Assembly (NCBI GenBank): GCA_045864775.1
Contig: BTVR01000005.1
Coordinates: 1-20,557, forward strand
DNA length: 20,557 nucleotides
Source of the DNA: Macondimonas sp045864775
GTDB lineage: Bacteria > Pseudomonadota > Gammaproteobacteria > UBA5335
Reading direction: 5' to 3'
Shown here: positions 1 to 6,968 of the stretch, piece by piece
How the letters are laid out: each line of letters begins with the position of its first letter
How positions within the stretch are numbered: the stretch's first letter is position 1
Program-made: the position numbers and the translations under genes
The notes under the pieces: model-generated
What the model was told of the DNA's origin: nothing
Seen by the model: only the letters and a program-made list of their open reading frames with translations
The model's database searches: none

Positions 1-60
1 AGGCCCTGCCCGCCCCATCCCTTTCCCGGGCAGAGAAGGCGGGCGGGGGCGGCGGGCCTG
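1..60. other. Non-coding GC-rich window edge downstream of the amidase gene
   Basis: No coding frame is supported in these 60 bases, which follow the amidase stop codon in the minus direction. They hold overlapping GC-rich inverted repeats: CTGCCCG at 6-12 with CGGGCAG at 27-33, and GCCCGCC at 8-14 with GGCGGGC at 38-44. Either could fold in the late transcript. No T-tract is visible on the minus strand before the window ends, so I do not call a terminator. Confidence 0.4.
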
Positions 61-540
61 TCAGTCGGCGGCCAGGGGCAGCACCCATTCCTCTGGCACG
101 CTGCCCACTCGGGCGAGCCATGTCGCCACGTCAAAGCCGGGGCAGAGCTTGTTGACGTCCGGCAGGTCGCGGTGCCCGAGAATCTTCGCGGCGGGGTAGC
201 GTTCCCGCATTTTCTCGACCAGGCCGTCGAGCGCCTGCCATTGCTCGATGGTGAATTGGTCGGTGCCGATCAGGCAGATTCCGATGGTGTACTTGTTGTG
301 GCCGCCGGCGTGCGCGCCGATCTCGTCGAGGTGGCGGCCGGTGGCGATGGCGCCGTTGGTGTAGATGATGAAGTGGTAGCCGATGGCCTTGTAGTCCTGA
401 TTGAACTTCTCGCGCCAGACCGGCAGGCGCTCGAAGCCGCGGTCGTCGTGCCAGCGGTCGATGTCGAGGGCGGTGGTCCATCGCCCGTTTGGCGTGGCGC
501 TGCAGTGGATGACGATCGTGTTGATGGGGCGAATGCTCAT
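61..540 (-). CDS. T7-lysozyme-type N-acetylmuramoyl-L-alanine amidase (endolysin)
   Basis: The 159-residue protein is an Amidase_2 (T7 lysozyme) zinc amidase that cuts the bond between N-acetylmuramic acid and L-alanine in peptidoglycan. Visible landmarks are His12 in IVIHCSAT, Tyr55 in IGYHF, His123 in LGHRDL, Lys131 and Cys133 in NKLCPGFDV. These match the zinc ligands (His, His, Cys) and the catalytic Tyr and Lys of T7 lysozyme, which is 151 aa long. There is no signal peptide or membrane segment, so it should accumulate in the cytoplasm and need a holin. The start at 540 is chosen because ATGA overlaps the stop of the upstream 36-aa membrane protein; an extension to 588 would run through that gene. 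It is the last gene of the late operon in this window. T7 lysozyme also inhibits T7 RNA polymerase, but no such polymerase is visible here, so only the lytic role is inferred. Confidence 0.95.
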   Translation of the reverse strand: MSIRPINTIVIHCSATPNGRWTTALDIDRWHDDRGFERLPVWREKFNQDYKAIGYHFIIYTNGAIATGRHLDEIGAHAGGHNKYTIGICLIGTDQFTIEQWQALDGLVEKMRERYPAAKILGHRDLPDVNKLCPGFDVATWLARVGSVPEEWVLPLAAD

Positions 541-647
541 CGCGCCACCCAGGCGAGGATGCCGGTGACGACCAGGCCAATCGCGCAACAGGCGATGATG
601 GCCAGGGCGAGCGGCACGGGGTCGAAGGCGCCTTCATCCTGGATCAT
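537..647 (-). CDS. 36-aa single-span membrane protein, candidate holin
   Basis: This short ORF encodes 36 residues: an acidic N-terminus (MIQDEGAFD) followed by one hydrophobic helix at about residues 11-34 that contains Cys-Cys, ending in Arg. I believe it is translated. AAGGAG lies 7 nt before the ATG at 647, and its stop overlaps the amidase start as ATGA. The start also lies inside the end of the upstream 72-aa gene, the tight packing typical of lysis cassettes. Position directly before a signal-less endolysin plus one membrane span suggests a holin or pinholin-like protein. No family motif was recognised, so the function is inferred from context only. Confidence 0.65.
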   Translation of the reverse strand: MIQDEGAFDPVPLALAIIACCAIGLVVTGILAWVAR

Positions 648-852
648 GTGACTGCTCCTTGCGCATGGCAACGATGGCGCGCTGCAGTCGCGCGATCTCG
701 GCGGTGAGGGCATCGAGGGCGCGTTCGGTGATGAGGCGGCAGCCGCCCTCCTTCTCGCAGGCGGCGACATCGGCCTCGCTCATCTCGATGGTCTGGCCGG
801 CAGCATAGGCGGCGCTGGCGACGAAGGCAAGGATGAGGGCGAGGCGTTTCAT
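634..852 (-). CDS. 72-aa exported protein with CEKEGGC motif, lysis cassette
   Basis: The protein starts with a clear signal peptide: Lys-Arg, a hydrophobic core at residues 4-14, and an AYA-A cleavage site near residue 17. The mature part of about 55 residues carries Cys32 and Cys38 in CEKEGGC, then a helix at about 43-65 with coiled-coil spacing. It is therefore probably periplasmic. A disulfide within the CEKEGGC loop or between subunits is possible. There is no lipobox, so it is not a typical o-spanin lipoprotein, and it is short for an i-spanin. The start at 852 overlaps the stop of the upstream gene as ATGA. Small secreted proteins of this look are common beside phage holins and endolysins; I do not recognise a named family. 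Confidence 0.7.
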   Translation of the reverse strand: MKRLALILAFVASAAYAAGQTIEMSEADVAACEKEGGCRLITERALDALTAEIARLQRAIVAMRKEQSHDPG

Positions 853-1109
853 GGCCGGCGCTCCGTGTAGCGGTCGAGCTTGTCCGACATGCGGCGAATC
901 TCCATCTTGATCTCGGCCACCGTCGTGGTGATGTTGGCTGTGTTCTGCGTGCTGCTGGTCTCGATGACGGCGAGGCGCTTGTCAAGGGAGAAGTAGCTGG
1001 TAAGCACCGCCGCGACGGCAACGGCAATGGCGACGAGGTCGCCCGCGCCGACTTCCTTGTTGATGCGCCAGCCGGTGCGTTCGCGCCGGTCTTCGCCGTC
1101 CCAGTCCAT
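849..1109 (-). CDS. 86-aa membrane protein with C-terminal coiled coil, lysis cassette
   Basis: The 86-residue protein has a charged N-terminus (residues 1-23), one transmembrane helix at about 25-42, and a long amphipathic helix at about 43-83 that looks like a coiled coil. The charge pattern suggests an N-in, C-out orientation, but this is a prediction by eye. The start at 1109 is well supported: AAAGGAG overlaps the end of the upstream hydrolase gene and lies 5 nt before the ATG. The stop overlaps the next start as ATGA. In this position it could be a holin, a holin accessory protein or an inner-membrane spanin-like partner of the exported 72-aa protein. No family signature separates these options. 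Confidence 0.7.
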   Translation of the reverse strand: MDWDGEDRRERTGWRINKEVGAGDLVAIAVAVAAVLTSYFSLDKRLAVIETSSTQNTANITTTVAEIKMEIRRMSDKLDRYTERRP

Positions 1110-1111
1110 GT

Positions 1112-1699
1112 CTACTCCTTTCCTGTCATCAGTTTGAGTTCGCGCGCGAGCGCTGGGCCCCAATGCTGGAGGGCGTACTTGTCGAACAAGGCGGAGTGCC
1201 CCCACAGGCGCGGCAGGGCGGCGGGCGGGTTGGCGCAGTCGACGTTCACGACGTTGGCGAGGCTGCCGGCATAGCCGCTTTTGCCCATGGCGCCCCAGTG
1301 CGTGAATGGGATGGCGGCGGAGAGGCCGACGACGTCGTCGCCTTCATTGAAAAGGCACAGCACGCGCTCGACGTTGTGGAAGTCGGTGTCGCGGTCGAGG
1401 GCGGGGTTGATGAGGATCAGCGCGGACAGTTCGCGGTGATCGGCCTGGATGCAGTACGCCACCGCCGCGCCGTTGCTGTGGCACACGATGGCGTCGCCGT
1501 CGGCGATGGTCTCGGCGAGACGCTTGGCGCGGCGCTCGTTCTGCCAGTTGACAAAGCCCGGCAGGAAGGCCGGCGAGGCGAAGGCGTAACCATAGCGGCG
1601 GGCGAACACGTCGAATCCGGCGGCGCGGAAGGCCGGCGCGAGCTTGCCGGTATTCCCGACGCCATTTGAGTGGATTCCGTGGATGAGGTGGACTCTCAC
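1112..1699 (-). CDS. Alpha/beta-hydrolase-fold protein in the fibre-lysis junction
   Basis: The 195-residue protein has an alpha/beta-hydrolase layout. It opens with a beta strand and the oxyanion-type motif LIHGIHSNG (5-13). The nucleophile elbow VCHSNGAA follows, with Ser75 as candidate nucleophile. An NEGDDVVG segment at 118-125 supplies the acid (Asp121 or Asp122), and WGHSALF supplies His168. The elbow reads C-H-S-N-G instead of the usual G-x-S-x-G. The start at 1699 is GTG; the nearby ATG at 1704 is out of frame and closes after two codons. AAGGG lies upstream. It sits 13 nt after the kelch gene and 2 nt before the lysis membrane proteins. The substrate is unknown. It could be an esterase acting on host surface polymer or lipid, or an aid to lysis like the LysB esterases of mycobacteriophages; neither is shown. 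Confidence 0.75.
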   Translation of the reverse strand: MRVHLIHGIHSNGVGNTGKLAPAFRAAGFDVFARRYGYAFASPAFLPGFVNWQNERRAKRLAETIADGDAIVCHSNGAAVAYCIQADHRELSALILINPALDRDTDFHNVERVLCLFNEGDDVVGLSAAIPFTHWGAMGKSGYAGSLANVVNVDCANPPAALPRLWGHSALFDKYALQHWGPALARELKLMTGKE

Positions 1700-1712
1700 T
1701 TCATGATCCCTT

Positions 1713-2798
1713 TCATACCCAGAAATCCGAATCGCTCCGGCTCAACCACGATCCGCCCAAACTGTTCAGCGTGTAGATCGTGCCGAGTGGCCCGCCTGCC
1801 GCGTGCGTCAGGTTGTTGTAGCCGCCAATGACGGCCAGCGTTTCCACGCCATCCACCGTCAGCACGCCGACAGCAGCGTGGTTCAATGCGGCAGGCAAGG
1901 AGGCAATTTCAAACCAGCTTTCGGGGATCAGGCCGGGGTGATTGGACGCCCATACCTTGTTCGTGAAGGCGACGGGATCGGAAAACCCACCATCGCCATA
2001 CGCCCCGCCGATGAGGACAACGTGGCCATTGAACTGTGCCGAACGCCGTCCGTAGGCTGGCCCGAAAGGCCCGTCGCCGACATTGACCAGCGTCTGCATG
2101 CCGTCGTCGGATCGGAGGATCGAGGCGAAGCACTTGCGGTAATTGCCGCCGTAGTTGTCGTCAGCACCTCCAATGATGAATATGCTGCCGTTCCATGATT
2201 CATAGGCGAACGAGCGGCGCTTCGGTAGGTTGCTGGCCCGCTGCACCCAGGCACCACCCGGAGCCTTGCGGTAAGCGTCCGTGCGCATGGCATAGGTCGG
2301 GCTGGCGTGGCCGGTGTAGGCTTCCCCGAGGAACTGGTAGAGATAACCGTCATGCGCCAGCAAAGAGGCGACTTCACGCGGCAAAGGCGGCGGATTGCTT
2401 TCCTGCGACCAAGGCCCGGAGCCGTTCGGCGACGACCAGATGGCGTTCGTCACCAGGTCATCCCCGAGCACAGCAGGCAGCCTGTCGTAACCCGGCCCGC
2501 GCCAGATGCGCCCGTCGAAGGATTCGCATTCGTTGAACACCACCGGCACCATCCCCAAAGGTTCCACCGCCCGCTCTGCGACAATGAAATCCTTGGTGCG
2601 GAAGTGGCTGGAGACAAAAGTACCAGCCCCCGGATTCCAGCCCTGCGAGATGTGGAAATAGCCCTGATGCACGCAATGCCCTGCGGAGCTGCGCTTCTCG
2701 AAGGGCGCTCTGGCGAAGCCGGTCAGGGCGGTGTCGATGTTCGATACCACCGCGCCGAGCTTGGCCTTGGCGTCGCTGAGTCTTTGCAGGGAGGTCAT
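1713..2798 (-). CDS. Kelch-repeat-like receptor-binding protein, tail fibre locus
   Basis: This 361-residue protein appears to be mostly beta-propeller. Kelch-type strands ending in Gly-Gly are visible at IFIIGGADD (about 207), VVLIGGAYG (about 261) and LAVIGGYNN (about 322), with weaker blades near 152 and 92. The first 30 residues are a charged helix, perhaps a tether or trimerisation segment. The start at 2798 is chosen because its ATGA overlaps the stop of the SPRY gene; a longer reading to 2894 would run inside that gene. It is the third gene of the host-recognition group, after the fibre and the SPRY protein. Kelch propellers bind proteins or glycans, so a receptor-binding or decorating role at the virion surface is inferred. 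A non-structural role cannot be excluded. Confidence 0.7.
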   Translation of the reverse strand: MTSLQRLSDAKAKLGAVVSNIDTALTGFARAPFEKRSSAGHCVHQGYFHISQGWNPGAGTFVSSHFRTKDFIVAERAVEPLGMVPVVFNECESFDGRIWRGPGYDRLPAVLGDDLVTNAIWSSPNGSGPWSQESNPPPLPREVASLLAHDGYLYQFLGEAYTGHASPTYAMRTDAYRKAPGGAWVQRASNLPKRRSFAYESWNGSIFIIGGADDNYGGNYRKCFASILRSDDGMQTLVNVGDGPFGPAYGRRSAQFNGHVVLIGGAYGDGGFSDPVAFTNKVWASNHPGLIPESWFEIASLPAALNHAAVGVLTVDGVETLAVIGGYNNLTHAAGGPLGTIYTLNSLGGSWLSRSDSDFWV

Positions 2799-3442
2799 TC
2801 GGCGCTCAGCAGTTGAAAGCCTGTCGGCGGGGTGATAGAGGAAAACCGCCCTGTCGCCACCGGCGAACCGTTCGCCCCCATGAACACCAGGCACGCGCCG
2901 ATGTTGCCGGTCAGCCCGGTGAAGGTCGGATTCGTCCCCGCCACCGGATCACCCTGAATCCACGCGCCGTTCCGGGCGAACCACATGCGGCCCTGTTCGT
3001 CCCAGCAGGCTGTGATGATGTCGCCGGTATTCCACGTCGGCCCCACCATGCTCGAAGCCCCTGCGTTGGCCTTGTAGGAATCCGAGCGCCACAGCCACAT
3101 TCCGGCAGGTACAGCGGCAAGGGAAGCCGGGGGTGAGGAAATGGCCTGCGTGCTCTGTATCGCGCCCATCGCCAGATAACCGGCGTTGCCCTTGTTCGTC
3201 ACCTCGATGGCGGCGCACCGCTTGCCGAGGACGGGCGAGACGGTGGATCGCAAGGCATGCACCCCGGTTGCCGCAACGGTCAGGTCGCCGTTGGAGTAAG
3301 TGGGGTTATTGACCACCCCCGTCCTGTCCCACACCACGCCCTCGCTGAACGAGGCATTCAGCGCGTCGATGATGGATTGAATGTCAGCCTGTGCTGCGAC
3401 CAGTCTGGCGCGTTCGATTTCCCATTGTTCTAGGGTGAGCAT
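2795..3442 (-). CDS. SPRY-domain protein, probable receptor-binding tail component
   Basis: The 215-residue protein has an N-terminal helix (residues 1-32) followed by a SPRY/concanavalin-like domain at about 40-205. The clearest signature is DEQGRMWFARNGAWIQGDP at 148-166, which fits the family pattern of a Trp/Phe-Arg-Asn-Gly strand followed by Gly-Asp-Pro. SPRY domains are protein- or carbohydrate-binding beta sandwiches. They occur in phage fibre and surface proteins. The gene lies 12 nt after the fibre gene, has AAGGA 5 nt before its ATG, and overlaps the kelch gene by 4 nt. Co-translation with the kelch protein suggests that the two act together in host recognition. Whether it is a virion component is inferred from position. 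Confidence 0.8.
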   Translation of the reverse strand: MLTLEQWEIERARLVAAQADIQSIIDALNASFSEGVVWDRTGVVNNPTYSNGDLTVAATGVHALRSTVSPVLGKRCAAIEVTNKGNAGYLAMGAIQSTQAISSPPASLAAVPAGMWLWRSDSYKANAGASSMVGPTWNTGDIITACWDEQGRMWFARNGAWIQGDPVAGTNPTFTGLTGNIGACLVFMGANGSPVATGRFSSITPPTGFQLLSAE

Positions 3443-3454
3443 GATTTCCTTTCG

Positions 3455-4918
3455 TTAAGTCCAGTAGAGGATGTTGAGTTTTCCGGCGTCGAAGGTGTCC
3501 GTGCCATTGGCGATGATCTGGAACCGCTCCAGCGCCCCGGCGAGGGAAATGGTTCCCGCGCCCGAGCGCATGGCGCGGTTGGAGTCTGACGAAAGCACCG
3601 AACTCTCCCACGACCATGTATTTGTCGCGGCGTCTATGAGTTGCAAAGTCGCCCTGCCATGCCTTACCGCAGCGGCAGCGCCGAAGTTGTCGACGTAGAA
3701 ACCGTCTGTTTTGAGGGTCGCTGAGGTGCCGTCATAGACCGCACCCGCATAGCCAGAATTCACCACCCCGCCAGACGGGCCGACACGTATTTGCACGGAA
3801 GCCGTGCCGTTGGTCGAAATGCCGCCATAGGCGAAGGCGATTTTCTTCACGCCCGAGGGCAGGCCGGTGACGGTGTAGGAGGTCGCGCCGGTCGAGGTGT
3901 CGACTACGGTGCCGAGGGTTGCGCTGCCTGATGCGCCTAGCGCGGCGATGGCTTGAGCTACCCTCTCCGCAGTCCACGGCCTCGGCGTGGTAGCCGTCCC
4001 CGCCTCGGCTTCGGCTTGGGATGGCGGCACGGCCCACGATGAACCGTCTGCACGCCACCCGCCGACCATCTTCCACTCGGCATTTGACGAGTGCATCTTG
4101 CGCCAGCGGATCACGTCACCATTCGCCAGCGTGATGTTCGCGCCGCCTGCCAGATACAGGTTCGTGGCGTGATGCGTGAGGGTGAGCGTGCCGTCCGAGA
4201 TGACAAAGCGCGTTTCGATCTCGGTTCCCGCTTGCAGGGATGCGCCGCCGAGGCTGGTGATTGCTGTCGTGCCGGTGGAGTGGGTAACGTCTACCGTGTT
4301 GCCGGTGGCGGTGCCGAGGTCTGTCGTGGCGGCGGCTGTGATGTCGGCGCCTTTTTTGAAGCCGAGGGTGTTTAGTGCCTCCTGCCACGTTGTATCATCG
4401 AGCACCGACGCCATGAACACCGATACGGGCGTGACATCAATATCCACCGCGGCCTTCACGACAATATTGCCGCTCGAATCGAAGCCCATGATCTTGTCGG
4501 CGCGTGCCGCCGCCGACTCCGTCAGCACCTGCTCGACCGTCGTGCCGACGGGCAGCTTCACGGATCGCAGCAGCGCGGCCCGCAACTGCTGAATCAACAT
4601 CACCGTGCGGTCGATGTCATCGTCAAGCGTGCTCGCCGGCAGATCGCCGTTGTCCTGATAGTCCGTCGTCCGTTCATACCCCATGTCTCGCGTTCGCACG
4701 ACCGTTGTACCGTTGGCGGGCGCTGCGACAAACGTCACGTTTCCGCCTGCATCGTTGCCGACGCCGCTCACGCTGTAATCCGTCATCAGTATCTTGGTGA
4801 CGCCATCGACCGTGACCAGGATGTCGGCCTCGTCGAGGATCTTGAAGGTGTAGGGGAAGACTGTGGTGACGCCGTTTCCGGTGGAAGAATCGACGGGCGT
4901 CTGATCGGTGACAGGCAT
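3455..4918 (-). CDS. T7-type tail fibre protein
   Basis: The N-terminal 145 residues match the T7 gp17 fibre attachment domain: an FPYTFKILDEADILVTV segment, DYSVSGV, a Gly-rich VTF strand, then DMGYERTTDYQ, LDDDIDRTVMLIQQL and RSVKLP. This domain binds the tail near the adaptor and nozzle ring. The remaining part, about 340 residues, is Thr/Ala/Gly-rich beta material with a short WTAERVAQAIAALG helix near residue 320 and no recognised enzyme domain. The total of 487 aa is shorter than T7 gp17 (553 aa). GGAGG lies about 8 nt before the start and touches a small hairpin (4931-4944). The gene begins 70 nt after the terminase stop, past the palindrome at 4973-4990. The SPRY and kelch proteins downstream may complete or attach to the fibre. 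Confidence 0.9.
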   Translation of the reverse strand: MPVTDQTPVDSSTGNGVTTVFPYTFKILDEADILVTVDGVTKILMTDYSVSGVGNDAGGNVTFVAAPANGTTVVRTRDMGYERTTDYQDNGDLPASTLDDDIDRTVMLIQQLRAALLRSVKLPVGTTVEQVLTESAAARADKIMGFDSSGNIVVKAAVDIDVTPVSVFMASVLDDTTWQEALNTLGFKKGADITAAATTDLGTATGNTVDVTHSTGTTAITSLGGASLQAGTEIETRFVISDGTLTLTHHATNLYLAGGANITLANGDVIRWRKMHSSNAEWKMVGGWRADGSSWAVPPSQAEAEAGTATTPRPWTAERVAQAIAALGASGSATLGTVVDTSTGATSYTVTGLPSGVKKIAFAYGGISTNGTASVQIRVGPSGGVVNSGYAGAVYDGTSATLKTDGFYVDNFGAAAAVRHGRATLQLIDAATNTWSWESSVLSSDSNRAMRSGAGTISLAGALERFQIIANGTDTFDAGKLNILYWT

Positions 4919-4930
4919 GACGGAAACCTC

Positions 4931-4944
4931 CGCGAGAATTCGCG
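4931..4944 (-). promoter_or_regulatory. Small hairpin abutting the fibre ribosome binding site
   Basis: CGCGA at 4931-4935 pairs with TCGCG at 4940-4944 around a 4-nt loop. On the minus-strand RNA the last paired base is also the first G of the GGAGG Shine-Dalgarno sequence (4931-4927) of the fibre gene. The stem could slow or tune initiation, or be incidental. It is only 5 bp long. Confidence 0.3.
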
Positions 4945-4972
4945 TTAGTTTTCCATCCGCAGGGCTTGTGTA

Positions 4973-4990
4973 TATCCGGTTTGCCGGATT
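4973..4990. repeat. 18-bp palindromic element, copy 1 (terminase/fibre junction)
   Basis: TATCCGGTTTGCCGGATT occurs here and, base for base, at 20468-20485. The core is a perfect 6-bp inverted repeat (ATCCGG / CCGGAT) around a TTTG spacer. This copy overlaps the last bases of the terL stop codon and lies upstream of the fibre gene. On the minus strand it is followed by TATACA, a weak -10-like hexamer. It may be a protein operator, an RNA hairpin or a module-boundary linker; the sequence does not decide. I found no third complete copy by eye. Confidence 0.75.
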
Positions 4991-6611
4991 AGAACTCTAG
5001 CTCGACCTCGAATTCACCCCCGTTCGGGCGCCAGTCGCCGCCGGCCTTTTCCTGCGCCTGCGCATTCGGCGTTCCCTTGATGCGCTCCGGCGTGTCGGTG
5101 ATGGCCCCCGCCCCGGCGTCGATGTAGTCGTCCGGCTGATTTGTTGCGGCAGGATTGAAGTCGCGCAACTGATTGCTGAAAGGCCCGTCGAGCACTTCTG
5201 CATGCGCCCACAGCATGCCGGAAGACAGCGGCCCCTCGTAGGCTTCGAGGATGCGGCGGTTCTTGTTCAGCAGCGCCTGTTCTTCCTTCACCCCGCACAG
5301 CAATTTGCGCTGCTTTAGGCAGGCTTTCAGGACGGCAGGAGCAAAGGCGCCGATGCCGTTTGTCTCGACCACCACGCGCGGGATGGCGAAGGCTTCGACC
5401 AGGTCGCACAGTTGCCAAACCTGTCCCCCGGTGATGGTCTTGCCATCCTCGGAGAATTCCGCCACGTCGCCCTGCAGCTTCGGCGTGCGGTGCAGGTAGC
5501 GGCAGCCGTGCTCATCCTGCAGCACCAGCGCCACGGCGGACACGTCGCTTTTCAGCTTGCCAGAAGACGGATCCCAGCGGCAGGCCATGCCGGCGATGCG
5601 CACCTTGCCCAGCCACATGGATACCGCCCCATTGGCGCGGCGCACGACCGGCTCGACCTCATAGCGGATGATCCGGTCGGGATTCAGGCGCACCTCGGAA
5701 ACCGGCTTGCTGTGAAGCTGATACTGGCTATCCCATTCGTTCAGGGTGCGGCATTGCTTGCGGCGCTTCTGCATTTCCGCAGGCGTGAAGCGTTCCGGCC
5801 AGGCGCAGCCGGCGTAGCAGTCGAGCGCGCGCCCGGGCGGCTTGGCGAACTCGATCATCTGCCCATCGACGCGGTAATCCCTGCCTGCCACCAAGAGCGC
5901 GGCATGCTCGCCGATGCCAGCGAAGACATACTCCGGCACGAAAGTCAGCCGGTAGCGCGCCTTGGTGGCGTTGTCGATGCGGTGCTCATGCTGGAACAGC
6001 GGGATGCGCAGGGTATCAGCCCCCAGCCGCGCCTGTTCGTCGTATATCGAGTCGTGCGTGTGCGGCGTGCCGACGAACAGACGCCGCCCGCCCGGCACCA
6101 GGATGTGGATTTGCTCTCCAAGGCGATAGCGCAGCTTCTCCCGCGCCTCCGGCGTGGCGATGTTGCGCGGTACTTCCACGTCGTCATTCTGCACTTCATC
6201 CGCCCGCGATGACGTGATGTTGCTCATGATGCCAGCCGCCTGCATGGACGGGTTGCGCTGGTCGGTCGCCCCCGGCACCCACCAGAAGGAGATTTCCCCC
6301 TCGATCTCGCCCATGTGCTGCGTGAGCGGATGGCGCTGCAGGACATGCTTTGTGTCGCGCGCCGTCTTGTAGGCCGTGCCGTCCTGGTCGCCCTGGTGCA
6401 GGATGCGGTATTGCGGGTCGCGGTAGTAGCGCCAGGCATTGTAGACGGCCAGGTGCGTGGATTTCGCCGCCCCGCGGAACACCAGCAGTTCGGCCAGATC
6501 GCCGCGATGCTCCAGCCAGTCCGCCATGAGGTAGTGAAAGTCAGGGACATCCCACCCCTGCCGCTCTGCCCACAGGTGGAAGAATTCGGCGTAGCTGGCC
6601 TTTTCGGCCAT
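4989..6611 (-). CDS. terL: Terminase large subunit (T7 gp19-like packaging ATPase/nuclease)
   Basis: The 540-residue protein has the DNA-packaging motor layout. The Walker A-like motif FRGAAKST is at 45-52, and the Walker B region SSRADEVQNDDVEVP is at 134-148, with the T7-type paired Asp143-Asp144. A coupling motif LFVGTPHTHDSIYDE is at 178-192. The C-terminal nuclease part has candidate metal ligands Asp347 (CRWDPSSG), Glu417 (VVVETNG) and the Asp494-Asp495 region (QPDDYIDAGAG). It would translocate concatemeric DNA into the procapsid and cut it. The start at 6611 is 1 nt after the upstream stop, with GGGAG 5 nt away; a longer reading to 6704 would overlap the whole end of the upstream gene. 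The order small gene then terL then fibre resembles a rearranged T7 late region, where gp18 and gp19 are also adjacent. Confidence 0.95.
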   Translation of the reverse strand: MAEKASYAEFFHLWAERQGWDVPDFHYLMADWLEHRGDLAELLVFRGAAKSTHLAVYNAWRYYRDPQYRILHQGDQDGTAYKTARDTKHVLQRHPLTQHMGEIEGEISFWWVPGATDQRNPSMQAAGIMSNITSSRADEVQNDDVEVPRNIATPEAREKLRYRLGEQIHILVPGGRRLFVGTPHTHDSIYDEQARLGADTLRIPLFQHEHRIDNATKARYRLTFVPEYVFAGIGEHAALLVAGRDYRVDGQMIEFAKPPGRALDCYAGCAWPERFTPAEMQKRRKQCRTLNEWDSQYQLHSKPVSEVRLNPDRIIRYEVEPVVRRANGAVSMWLGKVRIAGMACRWDPSSGKLKSDVSAVALVLQDEHGCRYLHRTPKLQGDVAEFSEDGKTITGGQVWQLCDLVEAFAIPRVVVETNGIGAFAPAVLKACLKQRKLLCGVKEEQALLNKNRRILEAYEGPLSSGMLWAHAEVLDGPFSNQLRDFNPAATNQPDDYIDAGAGAITDTPERIKGTPNAQAQEKAGGDWRPNGGEFEVELEF

Positions 6612-6612
6612 G

Positions 6613-6966
6613 TCACTCCCGCGCCTTGACCTTGCGCGGGTCGGGTTGCGGGCCGGTCTTGGCGCGCTCGATGATGTTGGCGACTTCGCCGCGCGCGCGC
6701 GCAATCATGCGGTCAACGGCTTCCTTCTCGTCATCCTCGTTCGGATTGAAGCGCCCTTCCCGCGTGCGCAGGATGATGAAGGTCTCCACCTTGGCGGCGA
6801 CGGAAAGCGACTTCTCGGCCATCTTGGTCAGCCAGAAACGATCACCCCGGTCTTCCTTGGTGACGATGCTCAACTCGGCGGCGGCGTTCATTTCCTCGAC
6901 GGCATGATCGACCGCCTTGTCCTGGATGGCGCGCAATGCTTCTTCCTGTTCCTTGCTCATGGTCAT
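6613..6966 (-). CDS. Small packaging-position protein, candidate terminase small subunit
   Basis: The 117-residue protein is highly charged and almost entirely helical, with a Lys/Arg-rich C-terminus (PDPRKVKARE). Its gene lies directly before terL, the place of the small terminase gene in T7-like phages (gp18 then gp19). That role is therefore inferred by position; I see no recognised DNA-binding motif. The start is a choice. An ATG at 6972 would overlap the previous stop as ATGA, but AGGAG lies only 1 nt before it. The ATG at 6966 has the same AGGAG at 7 nt, which fits initiation better, so I use it. A third ATG at 6960 is also in frame. Confidence 0.65.
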   Translation of the reverse strand: MTMSKEQEEALRAIQDKAVDHAVEEMNAAAELSIVTKEDRGDRFWLTKMAEKSLSVAAKVETFIILRTREGRFNPNEDDEKEAVDRMIARARGEVANIIERAKTGPQPDPRKVKARE

Positions 6967-6968
6967 GT

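Noticed and set aside
1..60. Terminator after the amidase gene
   Set aside because: Inverted repeats are present but no T-tract on the minus strand is visible before the window edge.
1713..4918. Diversity-generating retroelement, as in BPP-1
   Set aside because: No reverse transcriptase, no accessory protein and no template/variable repeat pair was seen in the window; the SPRY and kelch proteins lack the lectin-type variable end of Mtd. The left flank is unseen, so the whole phage could still have one.
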